Part shown: in pieces, positions 48,670-61,461 of the stretch
Numbering within the stretch: the first letter of the stretch is position 1
Layout of the letters: the number at the start of each line of letters is the position of its first letter
From: Cryptomeria japonica
Taxonomy: Eukaryota; Streptophyta; Pinopsida; Cupressales; Cupressaceae
Direction of reading: 5' to 3'
NCBI RefSeq assembly: GCF_030272615.1
Contig: NC_081413.1
Coordinates: forward strand, 337,213,302-337,277,301
Length of the DNA stretch: 64,000 bases
Notes under the pieces: model-generated
What the model saw: only the letters and a program-made list of their open reading frames with translations
Databases searched by the model: none
What the model was told of the DNA's origin: nothing
Position numbers and translations under genes: made by a program

Positions 48670-49885
48670 GGTTCCTTTGAAATGATAACTTACAAAACGG
48701 TTGGCGAAATGGGTCCTCCTAAACGATTGTTGCATCGAATTGCTTAGCTGGTATTGGTGAATAAATGGGTGCATGCACATTGGAACTTTCTAAGCTATTG
48801 GCGAAAAAAAGCAAAAAGTATTACTGGCCCCCAAAAGACGGAGGTGAGACACCTTGCCTATGGCCAAAAACATAGAAAAATTGAGTGAATGGGAGATAGA
48901 CCCCCGATCATCATATTCATCAATTTCAAAATCCTTGATCTTGACTATTCGCCAATTGGCAAAAAATCGCCACTAAAATTTACTTTGTTGCACACACACT
49001 CTCTCATTACACACGCACTGCTCTTCTTCAATTGACACACTATGTATTATATTCCCACATCCTCACATCTTCTTATATATATCGGTAAGAACATATACCA
49101 AGATACTATGTTGGCCAAGCACAAATGATTTACCTAATAATGCACTGCTCGGATCAACATGATATCCAAAACATGCCTCGACCCAAAAATAGGATGAACA
49201 AGTTGGCCTTCACCAATCTTCTACACACTTCCTTGACATACTTCATTTATTGAAGTGTATGCCACAATTAACGAAACAAAACAAGGGTCTACCAGACTCA
49301 TAGACGGACCCATAAGCATAAACTCCAAGCACAACAACTCCCAAACTCCATGATACAGATACCAGAGATTTCAAAACATGATACAATATAATCATTCAAA
49401 TAGAAATAGATACAATAGATGTAACTGATATGACCGATATAAATCATACCAAAAATCACACAGTTAATACCAGAACTGTATACAAATCATGATAAGAAAA
49501 ACACAAGGTTCTAGAGAAGAGGATCTTTCGAAAATGACTCTAGTAGATCATGTAATACCTATCTTCCATCGTTTCTCAGCTTGCAATACAAAAACTACTT
49601 TCAATGAATTAAAAACAATATACCATATCAGGTCCTAACTGGATCACCAGGTTTGACATCAATGACAACATTCACACAAATCCAACAGTTGGAATTGAGG
49701 ATTTTGAAATTTATTATTTTGAATTAGATTTGATATACATTTTGTATTGAAAAAAATAGAAAGAATATTACTGGGGACATTATAGGTTTGAAGACTTAAG
49801 TGTGTTTTTGAGTGCCTTGATTGTAAAATCCACATGAATGAAACTATGTCAAAACCCACATGTCACATAGGGATCTTGACTATAT

Positions 49886-50889
49886 TGTTGGAATCCAAGA
49901 ACATTGAGAGGGGGGAGGGGGGGTGAATCAATGTTCTACTGGTGAGATCAATTTTAACCTTATTAACAAAGTAATTTAGTAACCTGTAACAATAAAAGAT
50001 TATAACAGTAACTAGAAATGGTGAAACCACAAGAATATACACCATAACACGAAGAATTATATGTGGAAAACCTCAAAGAGGAAAAACCACGATGGGATTG
50101 GTGACCCACAATATCTATCCACTGGCCAAATGAATAAATATTACAATAGGGGCCTGCACATGCAGGAAGACCAACAACCTAGAGCACACTGCTTAACACA
50201 AAAGGACCTCACTGACTACAAACACCAAATACTGGTTTATAGATAAAATTCTGAACTCAAAGAATGCATCTACTATGCTGGATGAGTTCTGGTTCAAGCA
50301 TTGTCTGTACCGGTTTTCACTATGTCCTCCTTTACCGGTAACTTACTTTGCATCCCAAACCTCTAAACCAATAACCAAGATCGACTACAAAATATTATAT
50401 TTACATTTAGTCAATCAACATTGCTCGCACAATATCACACCACTATATATTTGTTCTCTCTGTATGTATATCCAAAAATAACCTAACCGGATTGACTTAA
50501 ATACCCTTCCCAATCATAAATACGAATGCCTTATGTCGGCTTACACATATATTATAATTTATTTACATGTTGGCCTAGACAAAAATAAATACATTAAACT
50601 TCATGACCAATGCTGCTGATTGCTGCCGTGTAAACCTGTCGGATCAATCTCCTATGTCAGCCTCATATACCGGTTCCTATATTGCCAATTTCCCTTGTCT
50701 GCCGGATGACTTGAATGTCGGTTGCCGAATCATGAATACTGATGAGTACCGGTTAAGTGTCCAACCCAAAATGATGTGTGTTACCATTAATGACAACACA
50801 ACTAAACCAGATGAGTGTCACTTGCCAACATATATATCTCTAGTATTTGGATCCATCTCCATTTTTTTTTACTATTTTCTATTCTAACA
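49886..50889 (+). mobile_element. LTR-like repeat, about 1.0 kb (in copy 1)
   Basis: Starts tgttggaatccaagaac and ends tattttctattctaaca, so the ends are short inverted repeats (tgttggaat/attctaaca). It contains the G-tract hairpin (49898-49937), gtggaaaacctcaaagagg and several ccggt words. It is related to 26439-27677. No matching 5-bp flanks were found. No protein is encoded. Confidence 0.55.
49898..49937 (+). repeat. Hairpin with G-tract loop (copy 2)
   Basis: agaacattga at 49898-49907 pairs perfectly with tcaatgttct at 49928-49937. The loop carries two G runs. Confidence 0.75.
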
Positions 50890-52591
50890 ATGGTTTTGAA
50901 CATTTTTATTTAAATGTTTAGGAGTACACACCACTTTTCCATTTTGATTGTCTTTCTTTAGCTTAGCGAATTTCATATTCCAAGTTTAAAGAAAGTTCCT
51001 AGGACTATCTGAATATTTTCTCTTGAAAATAATAGAAAAATACTTTAAACTAAAACAACAAATTAATCCTAGGGAAATAATATAAGAATAATCTAATTTG
51101 GAAAGTATACAATTTTTTAAAGTTAGGTTGCATTTTTCCTACCATTAAGATTGACATTGACTTTCATTAAAGGGTTTTTCCCCTTTCCCTCTCAAGTGGA
51201 TCTACTTATCCTTTCTTATTAAGCTTTCATTTGCCCCTCAAGTCAACAATTGATGGCAAGGTAAGTTTATCAATAAGTTATGGTATAAACTCAATAATTG
51301 TATTTGGAATTCAATTGTGGTAGCTAATATTTAAACAATGGTTTAGAAGCTTCTCCACTTGAAAATCTCCATTGAGATCCATCTTAGATTTTTTCAACCA
51401 CAATCATTCCAATCTCCATAGTTAAGTCACGATCATGTTAAAAAAGTGTTTTGGGAATGTCCTTGCACATCATTAGATTTTTGTGGATTGTCACATTTCT
51501 ACTATCTTCATAATCCCTCTAAAATGGAAAAATACCTTACTTGGTATTGGTATTGTTATTTTAGATTCTATATGCAAAATGTCTAAGGGGTTGAGCTTAA
51601 TTGTTTAAAATGTCGGGGTTTCAATATGGCTCGACCCAAGTTCAATTCCCCATAGGGACATCTAAAGTGAAACTCTAAGTTGTGACCCTTGGTCTTCCAT
51701 AGTTGGCTTCTAATTTGGAGGTGGTTTATAAATAAAAGTGGATTTCTAAGTAGTGACTCTTGGTCTTCCATAGGTGATGTCTATGTTTTTTCTTGTAAGG
51801 AGCTTGTATTGGTCTCATGTTGATGCTCATATGAAAAACACATTTTTAGTCAATATATAATTAAAAATAAATATATATGACAACTTGTTATTAGTCACAT
51901 CTAGAAAGCTAGATGTGAAACAATTTTCACATTTTTAAGGTTCATTTGGGAATTTTAGCTCAAGAACTTTGTTCTAACCATTTTTTATAGATTGTCTCTT
52001 TGTTTTCTTTTCTTGTATATAAAGAGTAGTCAAAGTTAAAAAGCAATCAACTAAGTAATTCAATCAACTTCAAGAGAAAATTATCTAGCTAGAAGCTTCA
52101 CAAAAAAAATTAAACACGTCAAATTCACTCTTACTTAAGATTGCTATTGTATTTTCTCCCATTTATATTTTGAGATTGTTTGTCATTTCTAATTTATCAA
52201 ATATATTCATCACTTTGTAATTGTTTCTTTTGTTGTACTTAAAATCCATTATAATGTTGTTTTGAAATATATATTTGAATATCCTTCAATTTAAAAATGA
52301 TGGTTGATCTATAGAATTTGAAGGGCAACAACATACAAAAATGATTTGACAAGATTGATTTACCATCACATTTAACCCTTATCACTATTATCACTAGGCT
52401 GCAATTTGTTTATAGTTAACTTTTAATCAAATATATAATAATACAAAAATAGACTCCAATTATAATAGGCTTAGTGCAAGTTATGATTATATACTTGTAT
52501 TAAATCGTGTACATTTTGCTTTGAATAAAATATAATAGAATATTTTTAATGTCAACGAGGCTAAAGAAATGTTAAGGGACAATATGCCCTA

Positions 52592-54330
52592 TTATTTTTG
52601 CATTTGAAGTGATGACCTTCTACGATTTAGCTTGCTAATGAGCTCTCCTATTCTCTTTAACCATTCTTTGTTAAATAAATTTTGAAAAGAAGCAATTGCC
52701 AAATTACTTATGTAGCTCTCTCGAATGCCATTGTATGTTTTGCAATCTAAAATAAAGTTCTTTTCAGTTTTCATAGTCCCGTTGTACACAAGACATAAAC
52801 CCTTTCTTCCCAAACCTCTTTTGGTCTTTTCCACCTTCCTTACATCAAAGATGATGTGAATTTGTCCTCAATTGGGCAATGAGAATATTTAACCTCCAGG
52901 GATATTGTCTTCTATAGAGGCCTTTTATTGATGGTCTATGTTAGGGTTAAATTATTCTAGGTAATACTTCTATCTCTCAATCATCTTTATCCACATAATC
53001 TTGCGAAATTTATCATCCACACGAGTCTTTATTTCTTAACTATTATTAGGACAAGCATTCAAGTGGATATTTGCTTTTTCATACACTTACAAATTTGTTT
53101 CATCCATGTCTTCTTTCTTTCACCTAAGACATATTTAAATACAACAATGGGCCAATGGTTTGTTTTCATTTGCTCAAATTTTTAAAGATATTTCAAAAGA
53201 CACACTATAGAAATAACCTCAATAAGAATCACACCTACTTTAGCAAGAATAATTTCATAGGGAACTAATGATTTTAGTTTGAATTTTTTTGTGATCAAGT
53301 GTTTATTGAATTCTATCCATTTACATTAATTTGGTATTAGAAGCACTACTAGCCTAGATTTCACACCCAATAAGCATCACCAAAATTACTAAAAGTCCAA
53401 ACATAATTTGAATAGTTTTCCAATCCTACAACTCTACCTCTATCTATTTTGAAGAAAAAAAGTGCTCTCCAACCTACCAAAGTTCTTTTCTTTGTACAAG
53501 TTTCCCAATTGAGCTTGTTGTTGAAGTCAATCTCTAGTTATTTATACTCTATTCTTTGTAGTATTAGCATGTATACCGACATATTTGTAAAAGTGTTCAA
53601 GTGCAACCAAATGTACTTGTACCCCTTGGACATATCTAGCGATTAAAATAAGATTGCTAGTATACAATAGAAGCTGGACAACATTCTCTCCCAAAGGAAC
53701 CCCTTCTCCACCCCTTAGATTCAACCACTCCTCAAGTTTGTTGATAGAAAGGCCAAAGAAAGTAGGAAATAAAGGGAAGCCTTGTTTAACCCCAATGTCA
53801 TTTCTAAAGCTTTCTAAAGTACTTGGATAAGATATGATTTTTACCCAAACCTTTTCATAAAGCCTATGGACAATCGCTTTAAATTACTTTGGAATACCAA
53901 GATATTTCATTCTACACCATTACTTGCGCCTAAAAATTGTGCCAAAAGCCTTCTTGAAATCGACTCTGCAAAAATAAGCTTCTTCTTTCTCACCCCATAC
54001 TTTTTTTCAATAATAAGCCTCGAAGTGATACCATGATCATTGTTGAGTTTCTCTCTTATGTTTTTTTTCCACCCATTTGTTGATTCTATGATCAATCATG
54101 TTTCCAAACAACTTTGCAAATAAATGATTGATCGCGATGGTCCGATAATTGGAGGGATTGTTAACATAGGGATATGGCTAAGTTGGTGATCCACTATGTT
54201 CAACCATGCTTCAAAACAACTTTACAAACAATTGATTAACCACGTTGGTCCGATAATTGAAGGGATTGTTAACATCTCACTCTTAAATAGGGGTATGGCT
54301 AAGTTGACAATCCAAACCTTTGGGAACCTA
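52592..54330 (-). pseudogene. Non-LTR reverse transcriptase remnant (copy 1)
   Basis: Read from 54330 downward: an INKWVEKKHKR-like segment, then a broken DFKKAFDTI region (53960-53910). NIRGGEGVPLG-type text follows, then LLLYTSNLILIARYVQGVQVHLVALEHF (53700-53590), where the catalytic YADD box reads YTSN. The C-terminal GLCLVYNGTMKTEKNFILDC closes at 52834-52592. The order and spacing match an RTE-like LINE. The better-kept copy is at 59100-61000. Confidence 0.65.
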
Positions 54331-54511
54331 TGTTGAGTGATGTTGAATTTAATCATATTAGATATTCAATCTGAAGTTCAACCACTTCCCTAGCATTTCT
54401 TGTATCCAACTTCTTGATACCTTAACCTTTTGCAAAGTGAAAAGTTTTGTTGTCATGTATACCCTTGGAAGCTCGTCAATCTTGAATCTTGCTCATACAA
54501 TTGTCTTGCAT

Positions 54512-54875
54512 TGTAAATAAAATCCCTAAAAAATAGGAACTTTCTAAAAATAGAAACTTGCTCCGATTTCGCTCAAATTTTATTGGGAGGTTCCTTGAAT
54601 GGTCCTGATTCCAGTTCCGTGCTAAGTTTTTCAAAACTCCTAAAATCTAGGACTAAAGACAGAAACCCTAAAATTGACAAAACGAGCCCTAGACTTCATC
54701 AAAATCACTCAAACGAAAGGGAGGCTTGATCAATTTAACCCCCAAACACTTGCAAAGCAGAGAGACTGACGACACTGCTACAACAAGACCCAATAACAAT
54801 GCCAAAAGACTTGAAAGGCCTAAAAAGTAGGGGGTCTCCATTTGCAATGGGGCGATGTGTGAAAACGTCACAATA
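54512..54875 (-). mobile_element. LTR fragment, related to 20278 terminus
   Basis: Ends on the plus strand with ggggcgatgtgtgaaaacgtcacaata. The last 55 bp closely match the LTR end at 20278. It sits exactly between duplication copy 1 and the short copy 2. Confidence 0.6.
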
Positions 54876-55015
54876 GGTCCTCTGAAAAGATAGCTTACAA
54901 AACGGTTGGCGAAATGGGTCCTCCTAAACGATTGTTGCATCAAACTGCTTAGCTGGTATTGGTGATAAATTGGTGCATGTACATTGGAACTTTCTAAGCT
55001 ATTGGCGAAAAAAAG
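54876..55015 (+). repeat. Short copy of the start of the duplicated block
   Basis: Matches 48670-48810 and 55172-55300 from ggtcctctgaaa to ctaagctattggcgaaa, then changes abruptly to LTR sequence. Confidence 0.85.
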
Positions 55016-55171
55016 GCAGGCTTGATCAATTTAACCCCCAAACACTTGCAAAGCAGAGAGACTGACGACACCGTTGCAACAAAACCCAAGAACAAAGCCA
55101 AAAGACTTGAAAGGCCTAAAAAGTAGGGGGTCTCCATTTGCAATGGGGCGATGTGTGAAAACGTCACAACA
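55016..55171 (-). mobile_element. Second LTR-end fragment
   Basis: Repeat of the terminal part of 54512-54875, ending cgtcacaaca at 55171. It is part of the 296-bp tandem duplication. Confidence 0.6.
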
Positions 55172-56385
55172 GGTCCTCTGAAACAATAGCTTACAAAACA
55201 GTTGGCGAAATGGGTCCTCCTAAACGATTGTTGCATCGAATTGCTTAGCTGGTATTGGTGAATAAATTGGTGCATGTACATTGGAACTTTCTAAGCTGTC
55301 AGTCAAAAAGAAAAAAGTATTACTGGCCCCCAAAAGACGAAGGTGAGACACCTTTCCCATGGCCAAAAACATAGAAAAATTGAGTGAATGGGAGATTGAC
55401 CCTCGATCATCATATTCATCATATTCAAAATCCTCGATCCTGACTATTCGCCAATTGGCAAAAAATCGCCACTAAAATTTACTCTGTTGCACACACACTC
55501 TCTCATTACACACACACTGCTCTTCTTCAATTGACACACTATGTATTATAATCCCACATCCTCACATCGTCTTATATATATCGATAAGCACATCTACCAA
55601 GATACTATGTCGGCCAAGCACAAATGATTTACCTTATAATGCACTGCTCAGATCAACATGATATCCAAAACATGCCTCGACCAAAAAATAGGATGAACAA
55701 GTTGGCCTTCACCAATCTTCTACACACTTCCTTGACATACTTCATTTACTGAAACGTATGCCACAATTACCGAAACAAAACAAGGGTCTACCAGACCCAT
55801 AGACGAACCCATAAGCATAAACTCCAAGCACAACAACTCCCAAACTACAAGATACAAATACCATAGATTTCAAAACATGATACAATATAATCATTCAAAT
55901 AGAAATAGATACTATAGATGTAACTGATATGACCGATATAACTGATACCAAAAATCACACAGTTAATACCAGAACTGTATACAAATCATGATAAGAAAAA
56001 CACAAGATTCTAGAGAAGAGGATCTTTCGAAAATGACTCTAGTAGATCATGTACATACCTATCTTCCATTGTTTCTCAACTTGCAATACAAAAACTACTT
56101 CCAATGACTTAACAATAATATACCATATCTGGTCCTAACTGGATCACCGGGTTTGACATCAATGACAACATTCACACAAATCCAACAATTGGAATTGAGG
56201 ATTTTGAAATTTATTATTTTGAATTAGATTTGATATACATTTTGTATTGAAAAAAATAGAAAGAATATTACTGGGGACATTATAGGTTTGAAGACTTAAG
56301 TGTGTTTTTGAGTGCCTTGATTGTAAAATCCACATGAATGAAACTATGTCACAACCCACATGTCACATAGGCATCTTGACTATAT

Positions 56386-57386
56386 TGTTGGAATCCAAGA
56401 ACACTGGGGGGGGGGGGGGGGAATCAATGTTCTACTGGTGAGATCAATTTTAACCTTATTAACAAAGTAATTCAGTAACCAGTAACCACAAAAGAATATA
56501 ATCGTAAGTAGAAATGATGCAACCACAAGAACATACACCATAACACATAGATTTATACGTGGAAAACTTCAAAGAGTAAAAACCACGACGAGATTGGTGA
56601 CCCACGATATCTATCCACTGGCCAAATGAATAAATATTACAATAGGGGCCTACACATGCATGAAGGCCAACAACCTAGAGTGCACTGCTTAACACAAAAG
56701 GAGCCTCACTAACTACAAACACCAAATGCTAGTTTACAAACAAAATTATGAACTCAGAGAATGCATCTACTATGCTGGATGAGTTCCGGTTCAAGCATTG
56801 TCTGTATCGGTTTTCACTGTGTCCTCCTTTACCGGTAACTTACTTTGCATCCCAAACCTCTAAACCAATAACCAAGACCGACTACAGAATATTATAATTG
56901 CATTTAGTCAATCAACATTTATCGCACAATATCACACCACTATATTTTCCTTCTCTCTGTATGTATATCCAAAAATAACCTGACTGGATTGACTTAAATA
57001 CCCTTCTCAATCATAAATATGAACGCCTTATGTCAGCTTACAAAGATATTACAATTTATTTACATGTTGGCCTAGACAAAAATAAATACATTAAACTTCA
57101 TGACCGATGATGCTGATTGCTGCCGTGTAAACCAACCGGATCAATCTCCTATGTCAGCCTCATATACCGGTTCCTAGTTTACCGGTTTCCCTTGTCTGCC
57201 GGATGACTTGAATGCCGGTTGATGAATCATGAAAACCAGTGAGTATCAGTTAAGTGTCCAACCCAAAATGATGTGTGTTACCATCAATGACAACACAACT
57301 AAACCAGATGAGTGTCAATTGCCAACATATATATCTCTAGTATTGGGCTCCATCTCCCTTTTTGTTTACTATTTTCTATTCTAACA
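56386..57386 (+). mobile_element. LTR-like repeat, about 1.0 kb (second copy)
   Basis: Equivalent of 49886-50889, with the same ends. The G-run here is 16 bases (56406-56421) and the left stem has changed to agaacactg, so it mispairs at one position with tcaatgttct (56424-56433). Confidence 0.55.
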
Positions 57387-59099
57387 ATGGTTTTGAACAT
57401 TTTTATTTAAATGTTTAGGAGTACACACCACTTTTCCATTTTGATTGTCTTTCTTTAGCTTAGCGAATTTCATTTTCAAAGTTTAAAGAAAGTTCCTAGG
57501 ACTATCTGAATATTTTCTCTTGAAAATAATAGAAAAACACTTTAAACTAAAACAACAAATTAATCCTAGGGAAATAATATAAGAATAATCTAATTTGGAA
57601 AGTATACAATTTTTTTTAGTTAGGTTGCATTTTTCCTACCATTAAGATTGACATTGACTTGCATTAAAGGGATTTTCTCGTTTCCCTCTCAAGTGTATCT
57701 ACATATCCTTTCTTATTCAGCTTTCATTTGCCCCTCAAGTCAACAAGTGATGGCAAGGTAAATTTATCAATAAGTTATGGTATAAACTCAATAATTGTAT
57801 TTGAAATTCAATCATGGTAGCTAATATTTAAACATTGGTTTAGAAGCTTCTCCACTTGAAAATATCCATTGAGATCCATCTTAGATTTCTTCAACCACAA
57901 TCATTCCAATATCCCTAGTTAAGTCACGAGCATGTTAAAAAAGTGTTTTGGGAATGTCCTTACACATCATTAGATTTTTGTGGATTGTCACATTTCTACT
58001 ATCTTCATCATCCCTCTAAAATGGAAAAATACCTTACTTGGTATTGATATTGATGAGGATTTTATTTTAGATTCTATATGCAAAATGTCTAAGGGGTTGA
58101 GCTTAATTGGTTAAAATGTTGGGGTTTCAATATGGCCCGACCCAAGTTCAATTCCCCATAGGGACATGTAAAGTGAAACTCTAAGTTGTGACCCTTGGTC
58201 TTCCATAGTTGGCTTCTAATTTGGAGGTGGTTTATAAATAAAAGTGGATTTCTAAGTAGTGACTCTTTGTCTTCCACAGGTGATCTCTTGTGTTTTTTCT
58301 TGTAAGGAGTTTGTATTGGTCTCATGTTGATGCTCATATGAAAAACACATTTTTAGTCAATATATAATTAAAAATAAATGTATATGACAAATTGTTATTA
58401 GTCACAGCTAGAAAGCTAGATGTGAAACAATTTTCACATTTTTAAGGATCATTTGGGAATGTTTGTTCAAGAACTTTGTTGTAACCATTTTTTATAGATT
58501 GCCTCTTTGTTTTCTTTTCGTGTATATAAAGAGTAGTCAAAGTTAAAAATAAATCAACTAAGTAATTCAATCAACTTAAAGAGAAAATTATCTAGCTAGA
58601 AGCTTCACAAAAAAATTTAAACACTCAAATTTACTCTTACTTAAGATTGCTATTGTATTTTCTCCTATTTATATTTCGAGATTGTTTGTCATTTCTAATT
58701 TATCAAATATATTCGTCACTTTGTAATTGTTTCTTATCTTGTACTTAGAATCCATTATAATGTTGTTTTGAAATATATATTTGAATATCCTTCAATTTTT
58801 AAAAATGATGGTTGATCTATAGAATTTGAAGGGCAACAACATACAAAAATGATTTGACAAGATTGATTTACCATCACATTTAACCCTTATCACTATTATC
58901 ACTAGGCTGCAATTTGTTTATAGTTAGCTTTTAATCAAATACATAATAATACAAAAAAGTAGACTCCAATTATAATAGGCTTAGTGCAAGTTATGATTAT
59001 ATACTTGTATTAAATCGTGTACATTTTGCTTTGAATAAAATCTAATAGAATATTTTTAATGTCCACGGGGCTAAAGAAATGTTATGGGACAACATACCC

Positions 59100-61000
59100 T
59101 ATTATTTTTTCATTTGAAGTGACGACCTTCTACGATTTAGCTTGCTAATGAGCTCTCCTATTCTCTTTAACCATTCTTTGTTAAATAAATTTTGAAAAGA
59201 AGCCATTGCTAAATTACTTATGTAGCTCTCTCAAATGTCATTGTATGTTTTGCAATCTAAAATAAAGTTCTTTTCAGTTTTCAGTCCCGTTGTACACAAG
59301 ACATAAACCCTTTCTTCCCAAACCTCTTTTGGTCTTTTCCACCTTCCTTACATCAAAGATGATGTGAATTTGTCCTCAATTGGGCAATGAGAATATTTAA
59401 CCTCCAGGGATATTGTCTTCTATAGAGGCCTTTTATTGATGGTCTATGTTAGGGTTAATTATTCTAGGTAATACTTCTTTCTCTCAATCATCTTTATCCA
59501 CATAATCTTGCGAAATTTCTCATCCACACGAGTCCTTATTTCTTAACTATTATTAGGACCAACATTCAAGTGAATATTTGCTTGTTCATACACTTACAAA
59601 TTTGTTTCATCCACGTCTTCTTTCTTTCACCTAAGACATCTTTAAATACAACAATGGGCCAATGGTTTGTTTTCATTTGCTCAAATTTTTAAAGATATTT
59701 CAAAAGACACACTATAGCAATAGCCTCAATAAGAATCATACCTACTTTAGCAAGAAGAATTTCATAGGGAACTAATGATTTTAGTTTGATTTTTTTTGTG
59801 ATCAAGTGTTATTGAATTCTATCCATTTACATCAATTTGGTGTTAGAAGCACTACTAGCTTAGATTTCACACCCATTAAGCATCACCAAAATTACTAAAA
59901 GTCCAAACATAATTTTAATAGTTTTCCAATCCTACAACTCTACCTCTATCTATTTTGAAGAAAGAAAGTGCTCTCCAACCTACCAAAGTTCTTTTCTTTC
60001 TAAAAGTTTCCCAATTGAGCTTGTTGTTGAAGTCAATCTCTAGTTATTTATACTCTATTACTTCCTCTAGGATACTACCTTTAAAATATAAGCTGAACTG
60101 ATTCTTTTTATTTTTATTGGAGAAGATAATGATCTTGGTCTTTGTAATATTAGCATGCACACTGACATATTTGTAAAAGTGTTCAAGTGCGACCAAATGC
60201 ACTTGTACCCCTTGGACATATCTAGCAATTAAAATAAGATTGCTAGTGTACAATAGAAGATGGACAACATTCTCTCCCAAAGGAACCCCTTCTCCACCCC
60301 TTATATTGAACCACTCCTCAAGTTTTTTGATAGAAAGGCCAAAGAGAGTAGGAAATAAAGGGAAGCCTTGTTTAACCCCAATGTCATTCCTATTGCTTTC
60401 TGAAGTACTTGGATAAGATATGATTTTTACCCAAAGCTTTTCATAAAGCCTATGGACAACCGCTTTAAATTACTTTGGAATACCAAGATCTTTCATTCTA
60501 CACCATAACTTGTGCCTAAGAATTGTGTCAAAAGCCTTCTTGAAATCGACTCTGCAAAAATAAGCTTCTTCTTTCTCACCCCATACTTTTTCAATAATAA
60601 GCCTCGAAGTGATACCATGATCATTGTTGAGTCGCTCTCTTATTGTTTTCTTCTGCCCATTTGTTGATTCTATGTTCAATCATGTTGCCAAACAACTTTG
60701 CAAACAAATGATTGATCATTATGGTCCGATAATTGGAGGGATTGTTAACATAGGGATATGGCTAAGTTGGTGATCCACTATGTTCAACCATGCTTCCAAA
60801 CAACTTTGCAAACAATTGATTAACCATGTTGGTCCGATAATTGAAGGGATTGTTAACATCCCACTCTTAAATTAGGGTATGGCTAAGTTGGCAATCCAAA
60901 CCTTTGGGAACCTATGTTGAATAATGTTGCATTTAATCGTATTAGATATTCAATCTGAAGTTCAACCACTTCCCTAGCCTTTCTTGTATCCAACTTCTTG
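59100..61000 (-). pseudogene. Non-LTR reverse transcriptase remnant (better copy)
   Basis: Read from 61000 downward: REVVELQIEYLIRLNA-like text, INKWAEENNK-type text near 60690, then IIEKVWGEKEEAYFCRVDFKKAFDTILRH (60600-60510) and KLWCRMKDLGIPK. A VKQGFPLFPTLFGLSINKLEEW-type segment is at about 60390-60310. Next is GENVVHLLLYTSNLILIARYVQG (60280-60200) with ITKTKIIIFSNKNKKNQFS after it, then the C-terminal FILDCKTYNDI at about 59270. These are RT motifs of an RTE-like LINE (QGxPLxPTLFxLxI, FKKAFD, NxxKTK). The catalytic Asp pair is lost (YTSN). Stops lie between the pieces and the insert is dead. The endonuclease part was not recognised. Confidence 0.7.
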
Positions 61001-61095
61001 ATACCTTAACCTTTTGTAAAGTGAAAAGTTTTGTTGTCATGTTTATCCTTGGAAGCTCATCAATCTTGAATCTTGCTCATACAATTGTTTTGCAT

Positions 61096-61370
61096 GTTCA
61101 AATTTGGGAATGGATATGATACCATTCTTATTTTCCTCTTTCAAGCTCCTTTCAAAAAAAGTATTGGTGTCAATGGACCCTTGATCTATTGGTGAAGGCT
61201 CTGACACCATAAGAGATTGTGCCCCGCGTACAAATTTGGCAAAATGGATACCCCTCCCATATCAGATAACAAAAACTACTTATGAAAGCCGTTGCTGGAC
61301 TGGTTTATTCTTCTATCAATTGATTGAATGATTTAGATTTACAATTAGCTTATAAAATGAGGAAATGAAA
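61096..61370. other. Upstream flank of the PPR gene
   Basis: 275 bp between the duplicated block and the PPR coding region. No clear TATA box or other element was recognised. Any promoter must lie here or within the duplicated block. Confidence 0.3.
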
Positions 61371-61461
61371 ATGCTCAGGCTAACCACTGTTGCCATGTCA
61401 CGGTGGTAGACGCAGTAATGTTAACACTGCAGATTTTCCACACTCCAATTACAATCCTACA

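Larger units (their letters stand above)
48670..54511 (+). repeat. 5.84-kb segmental duplication, copy 1
   Basis: From ggttcctttgaaatgataac to ctcatacaattgtcttgcat this block is collinear with 55172-61095 and differs only by scattered substitutions and small indels. Both copies hold the same 1-kb LTR-like repeat, the same AT-rich middle and the same broken non-LTR RT on the minus strand. Confidence 0.95.
54722..55313 (+). repeat. 296-bp tandem duplication at the block junction
   Basis: aggcttgatcaatttaaccc at 54722 recurs at 55018, and ggtcctctgaaa at 54876 recurs at 55172, both offset by 296 bp. The unit joins the LTR end to the first 140 bp of the duplicated block. Confidence 0.85.
55172..61095 (+). 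repeat. 5.92-kb segmental duplication, second full copy
   Basis: Collinear with 48670-54511. The similarity stops at tgcat (61095), where the two copies go to different flanks. Confidence 0.95.

Noticed and set aside
49659-49859. 66-codon minus-strand frame present in both duplicated copies (also 56159-56359)
   Set aside because: Its conservation is explained by the segmental duplication, with no domain and no upstream signals.
49881-50894. Target duplication for the 1-kb LTR-like repeat
   Set aside because: Flanking five bases are tatat and atggt, which do not match. I keep the repeat but make no claim of a clean insertion.
54689-55281. Two similar minus-strand frames of 84 and 95 codons with a hydrophobic stretch
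   Set aside because: They are the two copies of the 296-bp tandem duplication over an LTR end. Similarity is from duplication, not from coding constraint.
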